From positions 24,784 to 88,783 of the forward strand of contig FMTG01000006.1 in the NCBI GenBank assembly GCA_900099715.1: a DNA stretch of 64,000 nt, in the 5' to 3' direction. The notes beneath the pieces were generated by a model. It made no database searches. It was not told the DNA's origin and was given only the letters and a program-made list of their open reading frames with translations. Of this stretch, positions 1 to 7,640 are shown piece by piece. Position numbers and translations under genes: made by a program. Positions within the stretch are counted from its first letter, which is position 1, and every line of letters begins with the position of its first letter. This DNA is from Ruminococcaceae bacterium YRB3002. Its GTDB lineage: Bacteria; Bacillota; Clostridia; Saccharofermentanales; Saccharofermentanaceae.

Positions 1-35
1 ACAGTTATCAGAAGAGCAACAATTAAACGCTTCAT
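1..35 (-). CDS. 5' end of a gene running off the left edge (signal-peptide start)
   Basis: The minus strand opens with ATG at 35 and reads MKRLIVALLIT before the window ends. One basic pair followed by a hydrophobic run is what the start of a secreted or membrane protein looks like. It lies just downstream of the gene at 52-687 in the same direction. The short gap is filled by a partial REP repeat, whose GGGGACGG lies where a ribosome site would be. Only eleven residues are visible, so the call is tentative and the product is unknown. Confidence 0.4.
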   Translation of the reverse strand, partial: MKRLIVALLIT

Positions 36-36
36 A

Positions 37-57
37 TAGACCGTCCCCATTTCACCA
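37..57 (-). repeat. Partial REP-like repeat (core only)
   Basis: On the minus strand this reads GGTGAAATGGGGACGGTC, then diverges. It matches the left half of the repeat found at about ten other places in the window, but the second arm (TTTTTCACC or CTGTCACA) is missing. Its TGA is the stop codon of the gene at 52-687. Confidence 0.75.
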
Positions 58-687
58 AACTTTCTCATAAACCTTGGACTGGGTAAGATTGATTATCACC
101 GTGTAAACGGATCTCTGTTCTTTGGTAAGTGTCATCTCGAGGTTCTTGGGCATCAGGTCGCCGTCTTCAGCGATGCCGTTGATATACTCTTTCCCGTTAT
201 TGAATACAATGTAGCTTTCGGCACCCTCGGCACCGGATGCTATACCGGCGTTCTTGAACATGTTGAACTTTGTCTTGCCGATGTAGATGAATGTCACGTT
301 ATCGTTCTTTATCCTGTCGACAAGATCATTGAGCTGATCCTCGTCAATGCCTGCGATGCCGTGGGGATCGTTATAGATGATCATGCGGCCGTTCACGCCC
401 TGGGGAGCGAGCGAACCGCAGATTGCTTCATGTTTGAAGCCGTTGACTCTTCTTGTCTTGAGGTTCGCGGGGCCCTGAATGTCCTCCCCGAAGACCATGA
501 TATCGTAGTTTTTTGCGTTGATCGCATCTGCAGCGTCAGCCACTATCTTGGACTGATTCTCCAGCACCTTGCCGCTCATCTCAGAATTACTCTTCTGGTC
601 GAAGAAGATAAATATCCCGACAAGGAGGACGACACCAAGTATCAGGACGCCTACGTACAATGCTCTTCTGTAGAAAAAGTTTTCCAT
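52..687 (-). CDS. Membrane-anchored hypothetical protein, downstream of purM
   Basis: About 211 residues. One N-terminal membrane segment (roughly residues 8-31, LYVGVLILGVVLLVGIFIFF) is followed by a soluble part, probably outside the cell. I do not recognise a family. The soluble part has alternating strand-like and helix-like stretches (YDIMVFGEDI, VTFIYIGKTKF, SYIVFNNGKEYI). The ORF can begin at TTG 696, but ATG at 687 (MENFFYRR) is preferred; there is little Shine-Dalgarno signal, and it starts only 12 bases after the purM stop, so translation is probably coupled to purM. The stop codon is the TGA inside a REP-like repeat (GG-TGA-AATGGGG), so the repeat has fixed the end of this protein. 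Confidence 0.7.
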   Translation of the reverse strand: MENFFYRRALYVGVLILGVVLLVGIFIFFDQKSNSEMSGKVLENQSKIVADAADAINAKNYDIMVFGEDIQGPANLKTRRVNGFKHEAICGSLAPQGVNGRMIIYNDPHGIAGIDEDQLNDLVDRIKNDNVTFIYIGKTKFNMFKNAGIASGAEGAESYIVFNNGKEYINGIAEDGDLMPKNLEMTLTKEQRSVYTVIINLTQSKVYEKVW

Positions 688-699
688 CTCATGCAAATA

Positions 700-1872
700 T
701 CAGTATGTAAACTCTTCGGAACCGTATCTGATGACCACCTCGTTGGCATCAGTGCCGGTGCTCTCCGTGTGACCTACGATACGTGCATCGATATTGAACT
801 TGGAAGCGATGGCGATAATGCCGGCGGCTGCCTCCTCGGAACTGACGTAGAATTCGATCCTGTGACCGCAGTTGAATACCTGGAACATCTCCTTCATCGG
901 GATGTCGCCGGACTCGTATATAGCCTTGAATATCGGAGGCATCTCAAAGAGGTTGTCCTTAATATACCTGATGCCCTTGCCGAAGTCCTTACACTTGCCC
1001 TGACCGCCGCCCGTGCAGTGGATTATGCCGTCGATGCTGCCGCGGTAGTTATCGAGTGCCTGTGAGATGACGGGCAGGAATGTTCTCGTGGGAGACAGGA
1101 TAGCCTCACCTACCGTCTGCTCGGATCCCGGGAGATTGTCTGTCAGGCGGAACTTGCCGCAGTATGCTTTCGCCTCGGGGATCGTCTCCGAATAGGACTC
1201 GCCGAAGTTCTCATAATAGTACTTGGACAGCAGGAGATGTCTTGCAGCCGTAAGACCGTTGGAAGAGATTCCGGAATTGTAGGACGTCTCATATGTTGCC
1301 TGCCCGAAAGAAGCAAGGCCGACGATAACGTCACCCGGCTGGATGTTTGCAGCATTGATGATATCTGATCTCTTAGCTCTTGCCACGATAGTGGAATCGA
1401 CGATCAGGGTTCTTACAAGATCTCCAACGTCAGCCGTCTCGCCGCCGCACATGGTGATGTTGATGCCGAGGTCAGCGAGCTTTGCCACCATCTCGTCGTA
1501 GCCTTCGATTATCTTGGCGATCGCTTTGCCGTCAACACGGTGGGCATTACGGCCGATCGTATTGGACAGTGACATGTTCTTGTAGGCGCCGACGCATGCC
1601 AGGTCGTCTGTGTTCATGACGAGGGAATCCTGGGCCAGTCCCTTGAACCACTCATAGCTTCCTGTCTCCTTGAACATCAGGTATGCGACGGAAGACTTGG
1701 TTCCGGCACCGTCAGCGTGGATGGCTGTGCAGTATTCGGGATCTCCGGCTATGTCGGGGATCAATTTCGCGAAAGCACCCGGGAATACACCCTTGTCCTG
1801 ATTCTTTACTGCTGCCTTGACCTCATCCTTCGTGGGCGATACGCCTCTGCTCAAATACGATTCTGCTGACAT
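700..1872 (-). CDS. purM: Phosphoribosylformylglycinamidine cyclo-ligase (AIR synthase), long form
   Basis: 390 residues. PurM uses ATP to close FGAM to aminoimidazole ribonucleotide, the fifth step of purine synthesis, in the cytosol. PurM-like signs are IHADGAGTKSSVAYL near residue 51, the metal/nucleotide loop MNTDDLACVGA near 86, MCGGETADVGDL near 141 and the C-terminal HCTGGGQGKCKDFG near 286. The classic enzyme is about 345 residues. This longer version, with a changed glycine-rich start (YLSRGVSPTKDEV), resembles the roughly 390-residue forms known from Bacteroidetes and some Clostridia. ATG 1872 has GGGAGG eight bases upstream. No other purine gene is in the window. Close relatives PurL or SelD fit less well in length and motifs. 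Confidence 0.85.
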   Translation of the reverse strand: MSAESYLSRGVSPTKDEVKAAVKNQDKGVFPGAFAKLIPDIAGDPEYCTAIHADGAGTKSSVAYLMFKETGSYEWFKGLAQDSLVMNTDDLACVGAYKNMSLSNTIGRNAHRVDGKAIAKIIEGYDEMVAKLADLGINITMCGGETADVGDLVRTLIVDSTIVARAKRSDIINAANIQPGDVIVGLASFGQATYETSYNSGISSNGLTAARHLLLSKYYYENFGESYSETIPEAKAYCGKFRLTDNLPGSEQTVGEAILSPTRTFLPVISQALDNYRGSIDGIIHCTGGGQGKCKDFGKGIRYIKDNLFEMPPIFKAIYESGDIPMKEMFQVFNCGHRIEFYVSSEEAAAGIIAIASKFNIDARIVGHTESTGTDANEVVIRYGSEEFTY

Positions 1873-1910
1873 AAGATGCCTCCCGTAATAGTTATCTCAT
1901 AATAAGTTCC

Positions 1911-2277
1911 CGCCAGGCAAGGTCGGTAAGCCGGGTTCTGTATATGATGATCATCTATCCAGATGCTGTGTTGCCACAGCATTCCAGCCGTCTCCTCATG
2001 GCCCGCGGACAGCGGTTATGCCATTCCACGACGTTGCTCCGGGTGGGGTTTACAAGGCCGGCATGTCTCCATGCCGCCGGTGAGCTCTTACCTCGCCTTT
2101 TCATCCTTACCTTCCGCTCCGAAGAACGGCGGGCGGTTTTCTTTTCTGTTGCACTTTCCTTAAAGTCGCCTTCACCGGACGTTATCCGGCACCCTTGTCC
2201 TGTGGAGCCCGGACTTTCCTCATGCATCGGGTGTTACCCATCTGATGCCCGCGATCATCTCGGCCTGCCTCGCGCGA
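1911..2277 (-). ncRNA. rnpB: RNase P RNA (bacterial type A)
   Basis: The catalytic RNA of RNase P, which trims tRNA 5' leaders. Read on the minus strand, the 5' end CGCGAGGCAGGCCGAG is followed about 55 bases later by the universal GAGGAAAGTCCGGGCTCC (2203-2220). The 3' end carries ACAGAACCCGGCTTA (about 1926-1940). The 5' CGCGAGGCAGG and the 3' CCTTGCCTGGCG pair as helix P1 with one mismatch, which sets the ends at about 2274 and 1911. The roughly 365-base length is normal for the class. ORFs called in this stretch on either strand are spurious. Confidence 0.95.
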
Positions 2278-2286
2278 ACATTACTT

Positions 2287-2315
2287 ATTCTAATAAAATG
2301 CCCGTTCAAAGTAAA
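2287..2315 (-). promoter_or_regulatory. Promoter of rnpB
   Basis: On the minus strand TTTACT (2310-2315) is separated by 17 bases from TAGAAT (2287-2292). A start about seven bases further on falls at roughly 2280, at the first base pairs of the RNase P P1 helix. The fit between predicted start and RNA end supports the call. Confidence 0.6.
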
Positions 2316-2331
2316 GCCGTAAGCTTCGAAG

Positions 2332-2562
2332 TTACAGTATCCGTGACTCGTAATGATACGCGACGAGCGCCTTCATCAGAAGCTTGAGCTTGGGATCGAG
2401 CGGCAAATCATCGCCAGCTGTCAGTGTTCTGCCATTAACATCGACGATCAGATCCTGAGTCTGGTTCGCTATTACCTAACCATCCGCCAGTGCCACCGCC
2501 GGCACCATCGCCACTATCATCGCAAAACTCAAAACACCTGCGGTCATCTTGCGCATCGTCAT
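2332..2562 (-). pseudogene. Small secreted-protein gene interrupted by an in-frame TAG
   Basis: Minus strand. ATG at 2562 (MTMRKM) or 2556 opens a good signal peptide (KMTAGVLSFAMIVAMVPAVALA) with an ALA cleavage site, then meets TAG at 2476-2478. The same frame stays open for 47 more codons (VIANQTQDLIVDVNGRTL through to YHYESRIL) and ends with TAA at 2332. The continuation is soluble and acidic-to-neutral, as expected for a mature secreted peptide. It is most simply a recently broken gene. Amber readthrough or a sequencing error would give an intact product of about 75 codons. It sits between nif3 and rnpB. No family recognised. Confidence 0.6.
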
Positions 2563-2598
2563 AACATAACCGCCAAATAAAACTCTTGCAGCGGCTGA

Positions 2599-3399
2599 TC
2601 AGTTCTCGTTGGGAGCGTCCTTGCGGAAACCCGTCTCATTATTAAAATTCAGGATGAACTCCACATCCTCGAAATTATCTTCAAGAAGCTTCTTCAGCTT
2701 CGGCAGATACACCTGCTCCGTAGCGCTGTGACCTGCGATTATGGTCGATATGCCCAGCTCGTCCAGGAGCACGCATATGTGATGCTTGATCTCGCCTGAG
2801 ATCACAGTATCAATGCCGTTGTCGATTATCGCAGGGATCGATGACTCATCGAAAGACCCGCCCTGGCAGAACACCTTGCCCACCTTGCGTGACTGGTCAC
2901 ATATGGAGATACACCCGCTGCAGTTAAGGCTGTTCTCGATGACCTTGATGAACCTGCCCAGAGTCATGTAGTCGATATATCCGGGCTCGAAGGTAACACC
3001 GCATGCGACGCCTTCCAACGGCTCGACATTGACGCCGCAGAGAGCCTCTGCGATGGCTGTGTTGCCGAAGTCGTCCGTCATGTCCAGATTGGTATGGCAC
3101 GCGTAGTTTGAGATATCATTCTTTGTCATGCGGCGAAGGAGCCTGCCCTTGTAATCGTCCTCGGATACAGACAGGATACCGCCGAAGATCAGCGGATGAT
3201 GGGTTATTATCAGGTCGGCCTTATTCTTTATGGCGCACTCCACTGCCTTTGATGTTGTATCAAGTGAGAGGACCACGCGGCTCACCTTCTGTTCGCGGTC
3301 ACCTGCGATAAGGCCGCAGTTATCGTATTCCTCACTGTTCTCGATGGGAAAGACCTTCTCAAGGAAGATCGCGATGTCATCAACCGTTACCCTGCTCAT
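2599..3399 (-). CDS. Nif3-like dinuclear metal-centre protein
   Basis: 266 residues, a member of the NIF3/YqfO family (DUF34), widespread metal-binding proteins of uncertain function, sometimes labelled GTP cyclohydrolase type 2. Family motifs seen are the N-terminal EKVFPIENSEEYDNCGL, the metal site ADLIITHHPLIFGG (His-His-Pro) near residues 61-74, and a late GHSATEQVYLPKLKKLL carrying the C-terminal metal ligands. ATG 3399 overlaps the stop of trmK by four bases (ATGA), and the trmK-nif3 pair is a common arrangement in Bacillota. The order here is dnaG-trmK-nif3 with overlaps at each junction, so one transcript is likely. Confidence 0.88.
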   Translation of the reverse strand: MSRVTVDDIAIFLEKVFPIENSEEYDNCGLIAGDREQKVSRVVLSLDTTSKAVECAIKNKADLIITHHPLIFGGILSVSEDDYKGRLLRRMTKNDISNYACHTNLDMTDDFGNTAIAEALCGVNVEPLEGVACGVTFEPGYIDYMTLGRFIKVIENSLNCSGCISICDQSRKVGKVFCQGGSFDESSIPAIIDNGIDTVISGEIKHHICVLLDELGISTIIAGHSATEQVYLPKLKKLLEDNFEDVEFILNFNNETGFRKDAPNEN

Positions 3400-4055
3400 T
3401 TCATCTCCTCCAATACCCTTGCCAGTCTATTGTCACTTCGCGACCTGACGGCAAATACCCGGTCGAGAAAAGCCTTGTATTCAGGACGCTCATCAAACCT
3501 TCCGAGCATCACAGGTCCGTAGTATAATTCCCTGTCTGTGAGCGTGACGCACCCACCGGTATATTTTACACAAAGAATGCAATAAAAAAAACCGCCTTCT
3601 TCCACAGCATCCTCGTCTTCTATCTCAAAGCCTTCGAGGCTCAGCCACTCCCTCAGTTCCGGCAGGGACTTCTGCGGCTGAAGGATGAATCGCACGTCTG
3701 ACGGGATATCACTTACTGTGTCTCTGTATCTTGTAATTATGTCCCTGATATTGAGGCCGCCCATGCCCGCCATGACTATCGTGTCATCTGGTCCGACAGA
3801 GACACCTGCCAGGCCGTCTGTACAGAGGACTTCCGCCCGGTCAGATAGAAGGTTTGCCCTTATCGCACCTTCAGACCTTGCTGCAGGGCCCTCGTTGATA
3901 TCAGTAAGCACAGCCTTCTCAAACAGCCCGTTCTTGAGAAGATATATCGACAACAGCCCGTGATCCGAGCCAACATCTATAACTCTTCTCCCCTTAGCGT
4001 GAAGGCTTGCCATTCCGGCAATGGTCTTGAGGCGTGCGGGCAGATCCCTGTTCAC
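3396..4055 (-). CDS. trmK: tRNA (adenine-22-N1)-methyltransferase
   Basis: 219 residues. TrmK uses SAM to methylate A22 of tRNA in Gram-positive bacteria. The SAM site VIDVGSDHGLLSIYLL lies near residues 25-40, followed by the acidic loop VLTDINEGP and the family-typical VMAGMGGLNIRDII near residues 94-107 and LQPQKSLPELREWL near 126-139. The start is GTG 4055, which overlaps the dnaG TGA (GTGA) and has AAAGAGGG seven bases upstream. It is placed between dnaG and nif3, as in many Clostridia and Bacilli. Confidence 0.88.
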   Translation of the reverse strand: MNRDLPARLKTIAGMASLHAKGRRVIDVGSDHGLLSIYLLKNGLFEKAVLTDINEGPAARSEGAIRANLLSDRAEVLCTDGLAGVSVGPDDTIVMAGMGGLNIRDIITRYRDTVSDIPSDVRFILQPQKSLPELREWLSLEGFEIEDEDAVEEGGFFYCILCVKYTGGCVTLTDRELYYGPVMLGRFDERPEYKAFLDRVFAVRSRSDNRLARVLEEMK

Positions 4056-6016
4056 AGCTGTGCCCTCTTTCTCTTGATCTGTTCCATGTAATGCTCGAGC
4101 TTGCGGAGTTCCGTCTCCACGTCCTCCCGCTGGTCCTTGGGGCGGTTTCCCAGTTCGGCAACGAGTTCCTTTGTGCGCTTTTTGCAGTACTGCTCCCTGA
4201 TCCTGTAGAGAGTATCAAGATACAGGTCAACAGCGACTCTTATATTCTTGCTCTCCTCAGCCTTGTTGTACTCGTTGAAGAACACATTTTCCGCAGGCTG
4301 TCCGTTAATGCTGTAACGCTTCAGGATATCCATCATCATGGGGGCAGTCACATGCCCCATCTCGTTATAAGCCTCGATGAAATCCCTGCACAGCGCCTTC
4401 ATGTTCCGCGATCCGAAGTCGACAGGCCTCAGAATATCCTGAGGACCTATCTTCTCGTTATTTGTCAGTTCATCTCCGATGTAAAGAGCATACGCCAGGA
4501 GCTTGAGTTCTATCTCTGAAGCGGCATCGTCGCTGACAGGTGTGTCCTCCACATAATCGGGCAGTTCCGTACCGGAATCTTCACCGCTCATATCAACGCC
4601 TATACCCGCACTTGCAAGCTGCTCGTTGCGGCTGGCAACGTCATCGGATATCTGACGCTCGATCTCGCGCTTGGACATGATACTCTCACGATCCGCCTCG
4701 TCCTCTGACAGGGCAACCATCTGGTCGTAGAATACCTGTGCATCAGCCTTGGCCACGAACGCCGCAGCGGATGCCATTCTCGACATGTTGACCTTATTAG
4801 TGAGGAGCGAGCCGTAGAGTATGATATCGTCGATATACTTGTTGACGTTCAGGCCGGAGCCCTCAGTATAATTATCGTCATATGCGCGCTGGGTCAGGTA
4901 CTCGTCAACATATTTGGCGTCCTCGACCACCTTGCGGAAAGCCTCTGCCCCGTAGAGCTTGATATACTCGTCCGGATCCTTGCCTCCCGGCACCTTGGCG
5001 ATCTTGATATCGATCTTGAGGCGCGTCATCTTCTTGAGATACCCAAGCATCATCTTGATGGCCCTCAGCGCCGCCGCCTGGCCCGCATTATCGGAGTCGA
5101 AGAAGAATATGACCTCCTCCGCATATCTGGCGCACATCTTCAGCTGTGAATCCGTGAATGCAGTTCCCAGGCTCGCCACGGTATTCCTGACGCCTGCCTG
5201 ATGCATTGCTATGGCATCCATGTAGCCCTCGACTATTATAAGCTGCTTGGAGCGCTCCTTTTTCGCGAAATTCATAGCATAGAGGTGATTCTGTTTTTTA
5301 TAAACAAGCGAGTCCGGCGAGTTGATATATTTCGGCATCCCGTCGCCGAGATCGCGCCCTCCGAACGCCACGATCTTCCCCATCTCATCCATTATCGGGA
5401 ACATGAGCCTGCCCCTGAACAGATCGATCAGATTGCCGTTGGACGCCCTCGTAAAAAGCCCCGAGACCTCCATCTCATCATCCGTGTAACCCAGATCCTT
5501 CAGGTACCTGTAAAGCTTGTCCCAGCCCTCAGGCGCATACCCCAGCCCGAAATTAGTAGCCGTAGTCGACGTAAGTTCCCTCTTCATGATGTACCGGATG
5601 GCGACCTTTCCATCCTCGGAATAAAGGGACTTATAGAAGAACCTGGCCGCCTCCGTCAGAAGCGCAGACACCCTTTTCTTCTTCTCCAGCTGTCTGTCGT
5701 CCTGATTATTGTAATTATCCTCGGGAACAGCCACACCATAAGCCTTGCCCAGGAACCTGATGGCCTCCGGATACGTCAGATGCTCCATCTCCATGATAAA
5801 AGAAATCGCATTTCCGCTCTTGGAACACACGAAACAGCTGTAAATATTCTTCGTGATCGACACACAGAATGACGGCTTCGTATCGGCATGGAATGGACAC
5901 AGCCCCCACCTGTTGGTGCCGCTCCTCCTGACCAGCGTGACATACTTGCTCACGACCGATTCGATGTCGGCCTTATCGAGAATCTCGGAGATAACGCTGT
6001 CAGGTATTCTTGCCAT
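4052..6016 (-). CDS. dnaG: DNA primase
   Basis: 654 residues from MARIPDSV. DnaG makes RNA primers for replication. The N-terminal CHC2-type zinc site is Cys40, His43, Cys61, Cys64. The TOPRIM core follows with LIIVEGYMDAIAMHQAG near 260 and the acidic FFFDSDNAGQ near 310. The C-terminal third, rich in charged helices (YRIREQYCKKRTKELVAEL), would contact DnaB helicase. The open frame extends 32 codons further upstream, but those codons are a translated REP repeat and are excluded. ATG 6016 has no Shine-Dalgarno site; a perfect extended -10 box stands six bases before it, so the mRNA is probably leaderless. It overlaps trmK by four bases downstream. Confidence 0.93.
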   Translation of the reverse strand: MARIPDSVISEILDKADIESVVSKYVTLVRRSGTNRWGLCPFHADTKPSFCVSITKNIYSCFVCSKSGNAISFIMEMEHLTYPEAIRFLGKAYGVAVPEDNYNNQDDRQLEKKKRVSALLTEAARFFYKSLYSEDGKVAIRYIMKRELTSTTATNFGLGYAPEGWDKLYRYLKDLGYTDDEMEVSGLFTRASNGNLIDLFRGRLMFPIMDEMGKIVAFGGRDLGDGMPKYINSPDSLVYKKQNHLYAMNFAKKERSKQLIIVEGYMDAIAMHQAGVRNTVASLGTAFTDSQLKMCARYAEEVIFFFDSDNAGQAAALRAIKMMLGYLKKMTRLKIDIKIAKVPGGKDPDEYIKLYGAEAFRKVVEDAKYVDEYLTQRAYDDNYTEGSGLNVNKYIDDIILYGSLLTNKVNMSRMASAAAFVAKADAQVFYDQMVALSEDEADRESIMSKREIERQISDDVASRNEQLASAGIGVDMSGEDSGTELPDYVEDTPVSDDAASEIELKLLAYALYIGDELTNNEKIGPQDILRPVDFGSRNMKALCRDFIEAYNEMGHVTAPMMMDILKRYSINGQPAENVFFNEYNKAEESKNIRVAVDLYLDTLYRIREQYCKKRTKELVAELGNRPKDQREDVETELRKLEHYMEQIKRKRAQL

Positions 6017-6022
6017 GGAATG

Positions 6023-6031
6023 ATTATAGCA
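6023..6031 (-). promoter_or_regulatory. Extended -10 box of dnaG, leaderless start
   Basis: Minus strand TGCTATAAT, followed by exactly six bases (CATTCC) and the dnaG ATG. Transcription normally starts six to seven bases after the -10 hexamer, so the first base of the mRNA should be at or next to the ATG. The -35 region (ATGATG, 17-base spacer) is poor, as expected with an extended -10. Confidence 0.7.
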
Positions 6032-6050
6032 TAGTCTCGAACGCTCATCA

Positions 6051-6113
6051 TGTGAAATGGGGACGGTTCCTTTTTCACCATTTTGATGAAAAAGGAACCG
6101 TCCCCATTTCACC
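6051..6113. repeat. REP-like repeat pair, type A, inverted
   Basis: Two copies face each other: GTGAAATGGGGACGGTTC followed by CTTTTTCA at 6052-6077 and its exact complement at about 6086-6111, with a nine-base spacer. The 26-base arms form one large hairpin, and each arm can also fold on its own through GTGAAA and TTTTTCAC. The pair lies between dnaG and the membrane-protein gene ending at 6117. Confidence 0.9.
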
Positions 6114-6116
6114 AGA

Positions 6117-7631
6117 TTACAGTATCAACAGTGCTGACACAATGGCGTGAACGAGTCCCGCGAAAGCCACGTTGTCCGATATTCTCTTGACAGGATATGA
6201 ACACAGGAACGGGGCAACAACCATGATGATTCCCCTCATCGCGACATATATATCAGTCATGCCCATGAAGCTTATGACCAGAGCCGTCGCCGGGGGTATA
6301 AGGAGTTCAGCCATGTAGAAGATATTGCCGAAGTAAGAGCATCCGTTCTCCCCGCCTGCACGGCTCTTTTTATCAATGTAGCCGAGAAGCGTTACCGCCA
6401 GAAAATCTGCAATAAATACAGTCACGGCAATGACGATCCTCTTGGTGTCAGTAACCAGATTTCCGCTCCTCACGATAAGCCAGAGCGCCGTGAAATACCC
6501 GGCAATCACAACGGCAGGAACAAAGGTCCTTATCACACCGAACGGGCTTCTGTTGTACCGGATCTTATTTGTCAGCATGAAGCCCGTTCTCATAACCACC
6601 ATAACGGCAATCATGCAGAGCGGCGCCAGCCACACAATATACTTCACATAGTTCTTTGTCACCGGTATAAGACTGCCGGCCACGATGATCACGCCAAACC
6701 ATATGGCAAGTCCCATATTCACTATCGCCGCCATGCCGTCATCACCGATCTTGTCGAAGGATATTCCCCTTCTCTCCGGCACCGGAATAAAGAACAGGAA
6801 CATCAGTATCGAAGCAAATCCCAACAGCGCCCCCATCGTCAGGAATATGTACCAGCTGTTGATCCTTCCGAGGCTTGGTGACGTCTGATAAGTCGTTCCG
6901 AGATAACCCGCCAGTTCGTTCTGGAACACGGGGGAATTCATGAGCATCGTGTAGCTCATCTTATCGTAGAGCGACAGGTATCTTATCTGATTGGCAGACA
7001 CGTATATCCTCGATGCAAAAAGAGTGCCCCTCTGAGCATATGCACCATAGACCGTATCCACACCGCTCATCCTTTCGAAAAGCCTCCTGACATCGCTCAT
7101 GTCATTCACATCGCCGGCCTTCTTGCCAAATCCGAAGATAGCCACATTGCAGTCCGGATGTGTGGAATCGACGCACTCAACAGACAGATTACCGGGATAA
7201 GCAGGATCGACCAGAACATATCCGAGTATGTTGTTCTTGCCCTTGTTTGCTGTCCCCAGTTCGTCAAGATAGATATCTCTCATAAGGGCGTAGGAATCAC
7301 TTCCGATACCCATAACAACAATGCTCCTGCCGACGTAATCTTCAGGGATGGCATTCGCCTTGCTGTCAATCAGTTCAACATCAAAACCGGCATTGTGAAT
7401 GCTGTTGAGAAAACCGGGCTCCGCGATGTATATCTTATCAGCAGTCCTTGTGTAGATCAGGAGCAGCGGCGCACCGTCCGGAGCACCTGCCCGTGATACA
7501 AAGAACAGGATAAAAAGTATCAGCACAAAGAAGCCCGAGATACCGCCCCAGATATAAGCAGCTCTGGGGAGCTTGGCGGGACGTCTTGGTGTGCGGTCCT
7601 GTGGTTTTCGTGAGGTTGAAGAGGATTTCAT
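6117..7631 (-). CDS. Polytopic membrane protein with large extracytoplasmic domain, function unknown
   Basis: 504 residues. A basic, proline-rich N-terminus (KPQDRTPRRPAKLPR) leads into one membrane segment near residues 27-46, then about 220 soluble residues probably outside the cell, then seven to nine membrane segments from about residue 265 to the C-terminus (FLTMGALLGFASILMFLFFI, LAIWFGVIIVAGSLI, LVHAIVSALLIL). The soluble part has strand-loop segments (APLLLIYTRTADKIYI, RSIVVMGIGSDSYALM) and mentions a GFGKK turn that recalls an alpha/beta-hydrolase-like fold, but no catalytic serine motif is convincing. It starts nine bases after the murC stop, whose GAGGGATAAG can act as ribosome site, so it is co-transcribed with murC. 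No family recognised. Confidence 0.75.
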   Translation of the reverse strand: MKSSSTSRKPQDRTPRRPAKLPRAAYIWGGISGFFVLILFILFFVSRAGAPDGAPLLLIYTRTADKIYIAEPGFLNSIHNAGFDVELIDSKANAIPEDYVGRSIVVMGIGSDSYALMRDIYLDELGTANKGKNNILGYVLVDPAYPGNLSVECVDSTHPDCNVAIFGFGKKAGDVNDMSDVRRLFERMSGVDTVYGAYAQRGTLFASRIYVSANQIRYLSLYDKMSYTMLMNSPVFQNELAGYLGTTYQTSPSLGRINSWYIFLTMGALLGFASILMFLFFIPVPERRGISFDKIGDDGMAAIVNMGLAIWFGVIIVAGSLIPVTKNYVKYIVWLAPLCMIAVMVVMRTGFMLTNKIRYNRSPFGVIRTFVPAVVIAGYFTALWLIVRSGNLVTDTKRIVIAVTVFIADFLAVTLLGYIDKKSRAGGENGCSYFGNIFYMAELLIPPATALVISFMGMTDIYVAMRGIIMVVAPFLCSYPVKRISDNVAFAGLVHAIVSALLIL

Positions 7632-7640
7632 GATTCGGTC

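Noticed and set aside
361..1065. Plus-strand ORF of 234 codons opposite purM and the following gene
   Set aside because: It is antisense to a clear purM and shows no family features.
1944..2387. ORFs on both strands over 1944-2387
   Set aside because: They lie across RNase P RNA, whose conserved sequence and P1 pairing explain the region.
6017..6112. 32-codon N-terminal extension of DnaG
   Set aside because: The extension is a translated REP repeat (KWGRFLFHQNGEKGTVP); MARIPDSV is the family start and a -10 box lies between.
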